Shown here in pieces: positions 1-6,079 of a stretch of DNA of 25,288 nucleotides. Within the stretch, counting starts at the first letter, position 1; the number at the start of each line of letters is the position of its first letter. Position numbers and translations under genes: made by a program. The notes beneath the pieces are model-generated. The model ran no database searches and was not told where the DNA came from. It saw only the letters and a program-made list of their open reading frames with translations. The stretch comes from CAZPAV01 sp964584755 (GTDB taxonomy: Bacteria; Actinomycetota; Acidimicrobiia; Spongiisociales; UBA5794). The stretch covers positions 1-25,288 of the forward strand of contig CAZPAV010000040.1 in assembly GCA_964584755.1 (NCBI GenBank). Direction: 5' to 3'.

Positions 1-114
1 TTATTGAGGGGTACGGGCAGGATCGGGTGCTAGGCGGGGTCGCCCGTGGGGCGGTGTAGAGGTGGGCAAGAGAGGGGCGCTTGGGCGTCCTCGTCGACCG
101 GGGCACCGATCCGG

Positions 115-351
115 ATGGACGGTAGGCGGCAGCGCCAGGCGTTGCACGCCGCGGAGGCGGCCATCCGCGCCCTGGGGCGAGGGGACCGGGAGCGGGCGGT
201 GGCCGCCGCGGCGAAGGCGGCGGCACGCGACCAGCTCGGCATCTACGCCGCGCTCCCGGCGGCGATCGCCGCGGCGGACTGGGACACGGTCGCCGCGCTC
301 GTCGGGCCCGGGCCGCTCCAGGCGCTCGTCGAGGAACTGCGGTCCGGCTGA
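115..351 (+). CDS. small Ala-rich hypothetical protein (78 aa)
   Basis: I do not recognise this protein. It is rich in Ala and Arg and looks mostly helical, with a Trp-containing segment near residue 53 (AAADWDTVAALVG) and a regular coding third-position pattern. I chose ATG 115 because the upstream part of the frame (from GTG 46) has poor codon use. No strong ribosome binding site or TANNNT box precedes it, so the start is uncertain. It ends 22 bases before the PHP phosphatase gene, which has its own promoter. No signal peptide or membrane segment is seen. Confidence 0.5.
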   Translation: MDGRRQRQALHAAEAAIRALGRGDRERAVAAAAKAAARDQLGIYAALPAAIAAADWDTVAALVGPGPLQALVEELRSG

Positions 352-361
352 GCCGCGCCGG

Positions 362-367
362 TACCCT
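362..367 (+). promoter_or_regulatory. -10 box of a leaderless promoter for the PHP phosphatase gene
   Basis: TACCCT lies exactly 6 bases before GTG 374, which would place the transcription start on the start codon. No convincing -35 is seen. Confidence 0.5.
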
Positions 368-373
368 CGGGTC

Positions 374-1258
374 GTGGGCGACTACCACGTGCATCTCCAT
401 CCCCACGGGCCGTACCGGGGGGTCGGCCCGAAGCCCGGGACGTACCCGGCCGGCCATCTCGAGGCGTACGTGGCAGCGGCGATCGCCCAGGGGGCCCGGG
501 AGGTGGGGTTCACCGAGCACCTCTACCGCTGCGTGGAGTCGGAGCCGGTGCTGGGGGCGTTCTGGGAGACCGAGGAGCGGCCCGACCTGGCCGCGCAGGC
601 CGAGGCGTTCGTTCGTGAGGACCGGGTCCTCTCCCTCGAGGGGTACGTGGCCGCCGTGGTCGCCGCCAAGGAGCGGGGACTCCCCGTCCTCCTCGGGCTC
701 GAGGTGGACTTCTTCCCGGACACCATCGACGCCGTGCTCGACCTCGTCGCCCCCTACCCCTGGGACTTCCTCGTGGGATCCGTCCACTGGGTCGGGGGAT
801 GGTCCATCGACCACGAGGACGTCGCCTACGAGTTCGAGCGGCGGGGGGTCCGGCGGGCGTACGAGGAGTACTTCGCGCTGGAGACCGCCCTGGCGGCCTC
901 GGGCGCCGTCGACGTCCTCGCCCACGTCGACGTGGTGAAGAAGCACGGGCGGCGCCTGGCCGTGCCACCCGAGGATCTCTACGCCCCGGTCGTCGCCGCC
1001 GCCGCCCGGACCGGCACCGCGGTGGAGGTGTCCACGGCGGGCCTCCATCAGCCCGCCCGGGAGATCTACCCGCACGCCACGTTCCTGCGCATGTTCCACG
1101 AGGCCGGGGTGCCGGTCACGCTCGCCTCGGACGCCCACCTGCCGGAGCACTGCGCCCGGGATCGGGATCGGGCCGTGGCGCTCGCCCGGTCGGTGGGGTA
1201 CACGGAGCGGCTGCGTTTTCGCCGTCGCGAGGCACGGCCGGTGCCGCTCGAGGGGTGA
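374..1258 (+). CDS. PHP-domain histidinol-phosphatase family protein
   Basis: A 294-residue metal-dependent phosphoesterase of the PHP superfamily, closest in layout to HisK/HisJ-type L-histidinol-phosphate phosphatases (penultimate histidine step). The metal-binding motifs are readable: DYHVHLH at residues 3-9, GFTEHLY near 45-51, GLEVDFFP, GSVHW, the DVLAHVD segment and the C-terminal ASDAH. GTG 374 is chosen because DYHVHLH normally sits at the very N-terminus and a TACCCT -10 box lies 6 bases upstream. The frame is open upstream to position 62, but that extension is Arg-rich and is the shadow of the preceding gene. No other his gene is nearby, so the substrate may not be histidinol phosphate. 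The protein family is clear; the exact reaction is not. Confidence 0.85.
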   Translation: MGDYHVHLHPHGPYRGVGPKPGTYPAGHLEAYVAAAIAQGAREVGFTEHLYRCVESEPVLGAFWETEERPDLAAQAEAFVREDRVLSLEGYVAAVVAAKERGLPVLLGLEVDFFPDTIDAVLDLVAPYPWDFLVGSVHWVGGWSIDHEDVAYEFERRGVRRAYEEYFALETALAASGAVDVLAHVDVVKKHGRRLAVPPEDLYAPVVAAAARTGTAVEVSTAGLHQPAREIYPHATFLRMFHEAGVPVTLASDAHLPEHCARDRDRAVALARSVGYTERLRFRRREARPVPLEG

Positions 1259-1339
1259 CCGGAACCCGGGCTCTCGCGTCGGGTGGCCGTCGGAACGGCG
1301 CCCGGTGGGGAGCCGCCCCGGCTGGGAACGGCACGCTCG

Positions 1340-1345
1340 TACACT
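1340..1345 (+). promoter_or_regulatory. -10 box of a leaderless rimO promoter
   Basis: TACACT lies 7 bases before ATG 1353, and no Shine-Dalgarno sequence is seen between them. Confidence 0.6.
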
Positions 1346-1352
1346 CCCGGGC

Positions 1353-2675
1353 ATGTCCCCTGTGATCCCGTCGGTGTGGTTGACGACCCTCGGCTGTGCC
1401 AAGAACCAGGTCGACTCGGAGAAGCTCGCCGGGCTCCTCGCCGAGTCGGGGTACACCGCCGCCTCCGGACCGGAGGAGGCCGACGTCGTCATGGTGAACA
1501 CGTGTGCGTTCGTCGCCGCGGCGCGCCGGGAGTCCATCGACACGATCCTCGAGCTCGCGGCCGCCAAACGTGACGAGGCCCGCCTCGTCGTGGTCGGTTG
1601 CATGGCCCAGCGGTACGGGGCCGAGCTCGCCGCCGCGCTTCCCGAGGCGGATGCGGTGATCGGACTCGATCGCTACGGCGAGCTCGTGGAGCGGCTCGAC
1701 GCGCTCACGGGATGGCGACCGCTCCGGGTCGCGCCGCCGCGTCGCTCCCGCATGGACATCCTCTTCCGGATGGAGCGGCCCACGCCGTCGACGCCGTACG
1801 CCTACGTCAAGGTGGCCGAGGGATGCGACAAGGCGTGCGCCTTCTGCGCCATTCCGCGCTTCCGCGGCGCCCAGCGCTCCCGTCCCCCCGGGAACGTCCG
1901 CGAGGAGATCGCCGGTCTGACCGCGGCCGGGGTGAGCGAGGTCGTGCTCGTCGCCCAGGACCTCGCCGCGTACGGACGGGACCTGGGGACAGCCGCGGAC
2001 CTCACCGATCTGGTGCGGTTCGTCGCCGACGTCGAGGGTCTGCGTCGCCTCCGACTCTTCTACCTCCATCCCCGCGAGATCCGCCCCGCGCTCATCGAGA
2101 CCATGGCCGCGCTGCCGGTGGTCGCCGAGTACTTCGACCTCTCCCTGCAGCACGTGGCCGCTCCGCTCCTGCGGGCCATGCGCCGACCCGGCAGCGGCGA
2201 GGCGCATCTCCGCCTCGTCGGGGAGATCCGCGCCGCCGCCCCGGCGGCCGCGTTGCGCTCGAGCTTCATCGTCGGCTTCCCGGGGGAGAGGGAGGAGGAC
2301 GTCGAGGAGCTCGCCGAGTTCCTCCGGGCGGCTCGCCTCGACTGGGCGGGCTTCTTCCCGTTCTCGCCGGAGGAGGGAACCCCGGCCGCGACGTACCCGG
2401 GCCGGGTCGCCGCCGCCGAGATCGGGGTGCGTCTGCGGCATCTCCAGGAGGTTCAGGAGGAGATCACCGCCGCGCGGAACGCGGCGCAGGTGGGCCGGCG
2501 ACTCACCGTGCTCGTGGACCAGGTGGAGGAGGAGGTTCCGGTGGGGCGGTCGCATCGCGAGGCTCCCGAGATCGACGGGGTCGTGCTCCTCGACCGGGGT
2601 GCGCCCGGCGAGTGGCACGAGGTCGAGATCACCGGCTCGTACGGGACGGACCTCACCGGGCGGGTGGTGGACTGA
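1353..2675 (+). CDS. rimO: ribosomal protein uS12 methylthiotransferase RimO
   Basis: A 440-residue radical-SAM methylthiotransferase that modifies an aspartate of ribosomal protein S12. The N-terminal MTTase domain holds three cluster-binding cysteines, Cys15 (TTLGCAKNQVDSE), Cys51 (NTCAFV) and Cys83 (VGCMAQR). The radical-SAM motif CxxxCxxC is at Cys158, Cys162 and Cys165 (EGCDKACAFCAIPRFRG), and a TRAM-like domain closes the protein. LGCAKNQVDSE and the IPRFRG ending favour RimO over MiaB; the true MiaB lies further down the window. ATG 1353 is supported by the leaderless -10 box and by the family's N-terminus; the 16-residue upstream extension is not. Downstream, cinA starts after a gap of about 86 bases, where pgsA is often found in actinobacteria; no pgsA is present. 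Confidence 0.95.
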   Translation: MSPVIPSVWLTTLGCAKNQVDSEKLAGLLAESGYTAASGPEEADVVMVNTCAFVAAARRESIDTILELAAAKRDEARLVVVGCMAQRYGAELAAALPEADAVIGLDRYGELVERLDALTGWRPLRVAPPRRSRMDILFRMERPTPSTPYAYVKVAEGCDKACAFCAIPRFRGAQRSRPPGNVREEIAGLTAAGVSEVVLVAQDLAAYGRDLGTAADLTDLVRFVADVEGLRRLRLFYLHPREIRPALIETMAALPVVAEYFDLSLQHVAAPLLRAMRRPGSGEAHLRLVGEIRAAAPAAALRSSFIVGFPGEREEDVEELAEFLRAARLDWAGFFPFSPEEGTPAATYPGRVAAAEIGVRLRHLQEVQEEITAARNAAQVGRRLTVLVDQVEEEVPVGRSHREAPEIDGVVLLDRGAPGEWHEVEITGSYGTDLTGRVVD

Positions 2676-2761
2676 GCCGCCCGGCGGATCCGGCGGCTCC
2701 GGGTGGGAAGATGGCGCCCGGGCCGCGGGAGGCGGCGAGGCAGGGAAGGAGGGCGATGGCG

Positions 2762-4018
2762 ATGATCGTCGAGGTTCTCGCGGTGGGCACGGAGCTGCTC
2801 CTCGGTCAGATCGTCAACGGGAACGCCGCGGTCATCGGGGCTCGACTCGCCGAGGCCGGACTCGACCATCACCGGCAGTGCGTGGTGGGCGACAATCTGG
2901 AGCGCATCGTCGCGGCGATCCGGGCGGCGACGGCCCGCGCCGACGCGCTGCTCATCACCGGCGGTCTCGGTCCGACGCAGGACGACCTCACCCGCGAGGC
3001 GATCGCGGCCGCCGCCGGGGTGGATCTGGAGCTCGACCCGGACGAGGTGGCGCGGCTTCGCGAGTACTGGCGGGCCCGCCACCGGGAGATGCCCGAGTCG
3101 AACCTGCGCCAGGCGCGGCGCCCGGTCGGTGCCGCCTTCGTCCCCAATCCGAAGGGGACCGCCCCGGGGATCCGGATGCGGATCGACGGAACCTGGGTCT
3201 TCGCGCTCCCGGGAGTCCCCGCGGAGATGCGGACGATGCTCGAGGGCGAGGTGCTTCCCTTCCTGCTCCGGGAGGAGGGAGGGGAGCGGGGCGTCGTCGT
3301 GAGCCGCGTGCTCCGGACCTGGGGGGCCTCCGAGGCGAAGGTGGGGGAGGAGCTCGCCGACTTGTTCGCATCGTCCCGGAACCCCACCTTGGCGTTCCTC
3401 GCCTCGGCCGGGGAGATCAAGATCCGGCTCACGGCCCGGGCGCCGTCGGAGGCGGCGGCACGTGCGCTCATCGCCCCCGTCGAGGAGGAGGTGCGGGAGC
3501 GGCTCGGACCCCGGGTGTTCGGTGCGGACGACGAGACCATCGAGCGCGTCCTGCTGGGGATGCTCGTGGGACGCGGCTTCACGATCGGCACCGCCGAGTC
3601 GGCCACCGGGGGCATGGTGGCGGCCCGGCTCACCTCGGTACCGGGTGCGAGCCGTGCCTTTCGCGGGAGCGTCGTCGCCTACCAGGCGGATCTCAAGGAG
3701 GCCCTGCTGGGCGTGCCGGCCGGTACGGTGGCCCGCCACGGCGTCGTCTCGGAGGAGGTCGCCGCGGCCATGGCGGCCGGTGCGGCGCGACTCCTCGAGG
3801 TGGACGTGGCGATCGCGGTGACGGGATCCGCGGGCCCGGATCCCCAGGAGCGACCCGTGGGGACGATGATCGTGGCGGTGCGAACCCCCGAGGCGACGAG
3901 GGTGCGCACGTTCCACATGCCGGGGGATCGGGAACGGGCCCGCACCTACACGACGACGGCCGCGCTCCATCTCGCCCGCCTCTCCCTCGAGGGGGTGAAC
4001 TGGGGAACGGTGCGATGA
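2762..4018 (+). CDS. cinA: CinA: competence/damage-inducible protein A, NMN amidohydrolase family
   Basis: About 418 residues with both CinA domains. The N-terminal MoaB/Mog-like domain carries VGTELLLGQIVNGN and ITGGLGPTQDDLTREA, then GTAPGIRM and ALPGVPAEM. The C-terminal PncC domain carries TAESATGG, GSVVAYQ, GVVSEE and AVTGSAGPDP and is linked to nicotinamide mononucleotide deamidation in pyridine nucleotide recycling. The gene has a good ribosome binding site (AAGGAGGG, 2746-2753). The spacing is optimal for ATG 2762; ATG 2756 in the same frame is the alternative and adds two residues. The frame is open far upstream, but that is the shadow of rimO. Its stop overlaps the thpR start (ATGA), so the two are translationally coupled. 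cinA next to recA is a common bacterial arrangement. Confidence 0.93.
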   Translation: MIVEVLAVGTELLLGQIVNGNAAVIGARLAEAGLDHHRQCVVGDNLERIVAAIRAATARADALLITGGLGPTQDDLTREAIAAAAGVDLELDPDEVARLREYWRARHREMPESNLRQARRPVGAAFVPNPKGTAPGIRMRIDGTWVFALPGVPAEMRTMLEGEVLPFLLREEGGERGVVVSRVLRTWGASEAKVGEELADLFASSRNPTLAFLASAGEIKIRLTARAPSEAAARALIAPVEEEVRERLGPRVFGADDETIERVLLGMLVGRGFTIGTAESATGGMVAARLTSVPGASRAFRGSVVAYQADLKEALLGVPAGTVARHGVVSEEVAAAMAAGAARLLEVDVAIAVTGSAGPDPQERPVGTMIVAVRTPEATRVRTFHMPGDRERARTYTTTAALHLARLSLEGVNWGTVR

Positions 4019-4602
4019 GCGCCACCGGGAAGGAGCGGCTGTTCCTCGCCGTGGCGCTCGACGAGGAGGTGCGTCACGGGTTGCGGGCCTTCCTCGAGGG
4101 GGAGCTGGGAGGCGAGCCGCCGCCGGGTCGTGTGGTGCCGCCGGCCAACTGGCACGTGACGCTCCGTTTCCTGGGATGGGGCACCCCCGAGGCGCGCGAT
4201 CGGGTCCTCGGCCGGCTACACGAGGAGCTCGCCGGTGGTGCCTTCACGGTGGGTTTCGGGGGTCTGGGCGCGTTTCCCCATCCCCGGCGGGCGACGGTCC
4301 TGTGGCTCGGGATCGACCGGGGTGCCGAGCGTCTGGGCAGGATCGCCGAGGTGGCGGAGGAGGCGGCGCGGGCCGGCGGGTTCCCTCCGGAGGAGCGGCC
4401 GTTCCACCCCCATCTCACCCTCAGCAGGATCCGACCTCCCCGTGACGTGACGGCGTTGATCGGGGGGGTGCGGCGGTTCCCCCTCACCTTGCGGGTGCGG
4501 GAGATCACCCTGTTTCGCAGCCGGGTGTCGCGCCGGGGCGCCGTGTACGAGGCGGTGGCGACGCTGCCGCTGTCGGGGGAGGGCGGCGAGGCGGGGACGT
4601 GA
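4015..4602 (+). CDS. thpR: RNA 2',3'-cyclic phosphodiesterase (2H phosphoesterase)
   Basis: A 195-residue member of the 2H/LigT phosphoesterase family. The two signature HxTx motifs are at His47 (NWHVTLRFLG) and His133 (FHPHLTLSRIR), the distance expected for ThpR. The family hydrolyses 2',3'-cyclic phosphate ends of RNA and was first seen as a tRNA ligase activity in vitro; the physiological role is not settled. ATG 4015 overlaps the cinA stop by four bases, pointing to a cinA-thpR transcript. It ends about 25 bases before the recA SOS promoter. It occupies a place between cinA and recA where other actinobacteria often have a small regulator gene. Confidence 0.9.
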   Translation: MSATGKERLFLAVALDEEVRHGLRAFLEGELGGEPPPGRVVPPANWHVTLRFLGWGTPEARDRVLGRLHEELAGGAFTVGFGGLGAFPHPRRATVLWLGIDRGAERLGRIAEVAEEAARAGGFPPEERPFHPHLTLSRIRPPRDVTALIGGVRRFPLTLRVREITLFRSRVSRRGAVYEAVATLPLSGEGGEAGT

Positions 4603-4625
4603 CGTGCCCGGTGGGGGGAGGATCC

Positions 4626-4654
4626 TCGACATCGAACAGACGTTCGCCTAGAGT
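4626..4654 (+). promoter_or_regulatory. SOS promoter of recA (distal promoter)
   Basis: A -35 TCGACA (4626-4631, one mismatch to TTGACA), a 17-base spacer and a -10 TAGAGT (4649-4654). The predicted transcription start is at about 4661. The LexA box occupies the spacer, so bound LexA would block polymerase directly. Confidence 0.75.
4633..4646. promoter_or_regulatory. LexA operator (SOS box) of recA
   Basis: CGAACAGACGTTCG, a perfect GAAC-N4-GTTC core with C/G flanks, as in the Gram-positive/actinobacterial LexA consensus. It sits between the -35 and -10 of the recA promoter. Confidence 0.88.
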
Positions 4655-4660
4655 GGCCGG

Positions 4661-4756
4661 GTGACGGGTGACGACGTGGACGGAGCACCTGCGCGAGATC
4701 TGTCGGTGACGACCGGTACGGTCGGGACATGGACCTCGAGGAAGGAGCCGCGGTGA
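4661..4756 (+). CDS. candidate leaderless upstream ORF in the recA leader (31 codons)
   Basis: A GTG lies exactly 6 bases after the -10 box of the SOS promoter, so it would be the 5' end of the transcript. The frame stays open for 31 codons and stops at TGA 4754-4756, overlapping the recA GTG start (4753-4755) as GTGA. The peptide begins MTGDDVDG and ends SRKEPR; it resembles nothing I know and has no hydrophobic segment. Such an ORF could couple recA translation to leader translation. An open frame of this length is common by chance in GC-rich DNA; the start at the predicted +1 together with the overlapping stop is the notable part. Confidence 0.35.
   Translation: MTGDDVDGAPARDLSVTTGTVGTWTSRKEPR
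4717..4722 (+). promoter_or_regulatory. possible second, leaderless recA promoter (-10 box)
   Basis: TACGGT lies 6 bases before ATG 4729, an in-frame earlier recA start. It has no LexA box. It would give a constitutive leaderless message for RecA carrying eight extra N-terminal residues. Mycobacterial recA is known to have one LexA-controlled and one LexA-independent promoter. Confidence 0.4.
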
Positions 4757-5817
4757 GCATCGACCGACCGAATCGGGAGAAGAACCTCGAGATGGCGAAG
4801 TCCCAGATCGAGCGGCAGTTCGGCAAGGGCGCCATCATGAAGCTCGGTGACGAGGAGATCCGTCGTATCGCCTCGATCGCCACCGGCGCGCTCTCCCTCG
4901 ACCTCGCCCTCGGGATCGGCGGCGTCCCCCGTGGCCGGATCGTCGAGATCTACGGGCCGGAGTCGAGCGGGAAGACGAGCCTGGCCCTCCACATCGTGGC
5001 CGAGGCGCAGCGCAACGGCGGGATCGCGGCCTTCATCGACGCCGAGCACGCGCTCGATCCCGTGTACGCCCGGGCGATCGGCGTCGACGTCGACGAGCTC
5101 CTCATCTCGCAGCCCGACACCGGGGAGCAGGCGCTGGAGATCGCCGACATGCTCATCCGCTCGGGAGCGCTGGACGTCGTCGTCATCGACTCGGTGGCGG
5201 CCCTCGTGCCTCGCGCCGAGCTGGAGGGGGACATGGGGGACACCCATGTCGGTCTCCAGGCCCGCCTCATGTCGCAGGCGTTGCGGAAGCTCGCGGGCAG
5301 CATCAACCGGTCGCAGACGACGGCGATCTTCATCAACCAGCTTCGCGAGAAGGTGGGGGTCATGTTCGGCTCACCCGAGGTGACGCCCGGGGGCCGGGCC
5401 CTGAAGTTCTACGCGAGCGTCCGCATCGACGTGCGTCGCATCGAGGCGATCAAGCAGGGGACCGAGAACGTGGGGAACCGGGTTCGTGCCAAGGTGGTGA
5501 AGAACAAGGTGGCGCCCCCGTTCCGGGTCGCCGAGTTCGACATCATGTTCGGGGAGGGCATCTCCCGTGAGGGCAGCCTGCTCGACGTCGCCGTCGAGCA
5601 GGGCATCGTGCGCAAGGCCGGGGCGTGGTACACCTTCGACGGGGACCAGCTCGGTCAGGGTCGGGAGCGGGCGAAGCAGTTCCTGCGGGAGAACCCGGAG
5701 ATCGCGATGCAGCTTCAGGATCGGGTGTTGCGCGCCGTCGGGATGATCGAGGAGGAGGAGGAGGAGGCACCGGAGGAGCCGTCGGAGTCCGCCGAGGCGC
5801 CGGAGACGGGGGAGTGA
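4753..5817 (+). CDS. recA: recombinase RecA
   Basis: A 354-residue DNA-dependent ATPase for homologous recombination and the co-protease that triggers LexA self-cleavage. Walker A GPESSGKT is at residues 68-75; VVIDSVAALVPRAELEGDMGD, the RLMSQALRKL segment, INQLREKVGVMFGSPEVTPGG and ALKFYASVRIDVRR are all canonical. It ends in an acidic Glu-rich tail. No intein interrupts it, unlike in M. tuberculosis. GTG 4753 is chosen because GAGGAAGGAG (4738-4747) is ideally spaced; ATG 4729 in the same frame is an alternative start linked to the second promoter. Expression should be SOS-controlled through the LexA box at 4633-4646. recX, often directly downstream, is missing; the next gene is rny after 258 bases. 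Confidence 0.98.
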   Translation: MSIDRPNREKNLEMAKSQIERQFGKGAIMKLGDEEIRRIASIATGALSLDLALGIGGVPRGRIVEIYGPESSGKTSLALHIVAEAQRNGGIAAFIDAEHALDPVYARAIGVDVDELLISQPDTGEQALEIADMLIRSGALDVVVIDSVAALVPRAELEGDMGDTHVGLQARLMSQALRKLAGSINRSQTTAIFINQLREKVGVMFGSPEVTPGGRALKFYASVRIDVRRIEAIKQGTENVGNRVRAKVVKNKVAPPFRVAEFDIMFGEGISREGSLLDVAVEQGIVRKAGAWYTFDGDQLGQGRERAKQFLRENPEIAMQLQDRVLRAVGMIEEEEEEAPEEPSESAEAPETGE

Positions 5818-5857
5818 GACGGCCGGGGAGGCCGCACCGCAACGCACGGGTTTCGGG

Positions 5858-5863
5858 TACCAT
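5858..5863 (+). promoter_or_regulatory. -10-like box downstream of recA
   Basis: TACCAT with a predicted start near 5870, about 55 bases before the short ORF at 5925. No good -35 is seen. An 11-base palindrome (TTCGGaCCGAA, 5902-5912) lies in the would-be leader, next to the ribosome binding site. Confidence 0.3.
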
Positions 5864-5924
5864 CGCATCAGGACACACATACGACGACATCGGAAACGAG
5901 ATTCGGACCGAAGGTGACGGCACG

Positions 5925-5975
5925 ATGCTGACGATCGGGACGGCGGAGGACCCGCCCGGCGGGGGGGTGACCTGA
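5925..5975 (+). CDS. candidate 16-codon small ORF between recA and rny
   Basis: ATG 5925 is preceded at 7 bases by AAGGTGA (5911-5917), a fair ribosome binding site, and has a -10-like box upstream. The peptide is MLTIGTAEDPPGGGVT; no similarity is recognised. It occupies the place where recX is found in many bacteria but is far too short to be a recX remnant I could identify. It could be a leader peptide, a small protein or chance. Confidence 0.25.
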   Translation: MLTIGTAEDPPGGGVT

Positions 5976-6002
5976 GGGACGGGGGAGTTCCTTCCCGGTT
6001 CG

Positions 6003-6008
6003 TATCGT
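6003..6008 (+). promoter_or_regulatory. -10 box of the rny promoter
   Basis: TATCGT, giving a start at about 6014-6015 and a leader of about 60 bases before rny ATG 6076. The -35 region is not recognisable. Confidence 0.4.
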
Positions 6009-6013
6009 TCGCC

Positions 6014-6079
6014 GTGCGTGTGCCGAGCCCGAGGGCTCGGCATCGTGCGTTCCCGGTCCGGGAACGGGGTAGCAGATGA
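6014..6079 (+). CDS. candidate 21-codon upstream ORF in the rny leader
   Basis: GTG 6014 lies 5 bases after the -10 box, so it is at or next to the predicted 5' end. The frame runs 21 codons to TGA 6077-6079 and overlaps the rny start as ATGA. The peptide is very Arg-rich (begins MRVPSPRARHR). It reads straight through both leader hairpins. It is a candidate for translational coupling because rny itself has only a weak GGGG ribosome binding site (6066-6069). It may be chance. Confidence 0.25.
   Translation: MRVPSPRARHRAFPVRERGSR
6021..6066 (+). promoter_or_regulatory. two tandem RNA hairpins in the rny leader
   Basis: Hairpin 1 is TGCCGAGCC (6021-6029), loop CGAG, GGCTCGGCA (6034-6042), a perfect 9-bp stem. 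Hairpin 2 is CGTTCCCG (6048-6055), loop GTC, CGGGAACG (6059-6066), a perfect 8-bp stem reaching to within 10 bases of the rny ATG. Neither is followed by a T run, so they are not terminators. The second is also a near-perfect DNA palindrome. They may control rny translation or message stability. Confidence 0.55.

Noticed and set aside
1..59. An open frame ending at TAG 57-59, possibly the end of an upstream gene
   Set aside because: Only 18 codons are visible, with no recognisable motif; it cannot be told from chance.
1116..2618. Long minus-strand open frames opposite rimO, cinA, rny and miaB (up to about 600 codons)
   Set aside because: They mirror real plus-strand genes, are rich in Arg, Gly, Pro and His, have no domain motifs, and are expected in GC-rich DNA where antisense stops are rare.
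1598..2755. N-terminal extension of cinA through the rimO region
   Set aside because: It is rimO read in another frame; the cinA ribosome binding site at 2746-2753 and the family N-terminus fix the start near 2756-2762.
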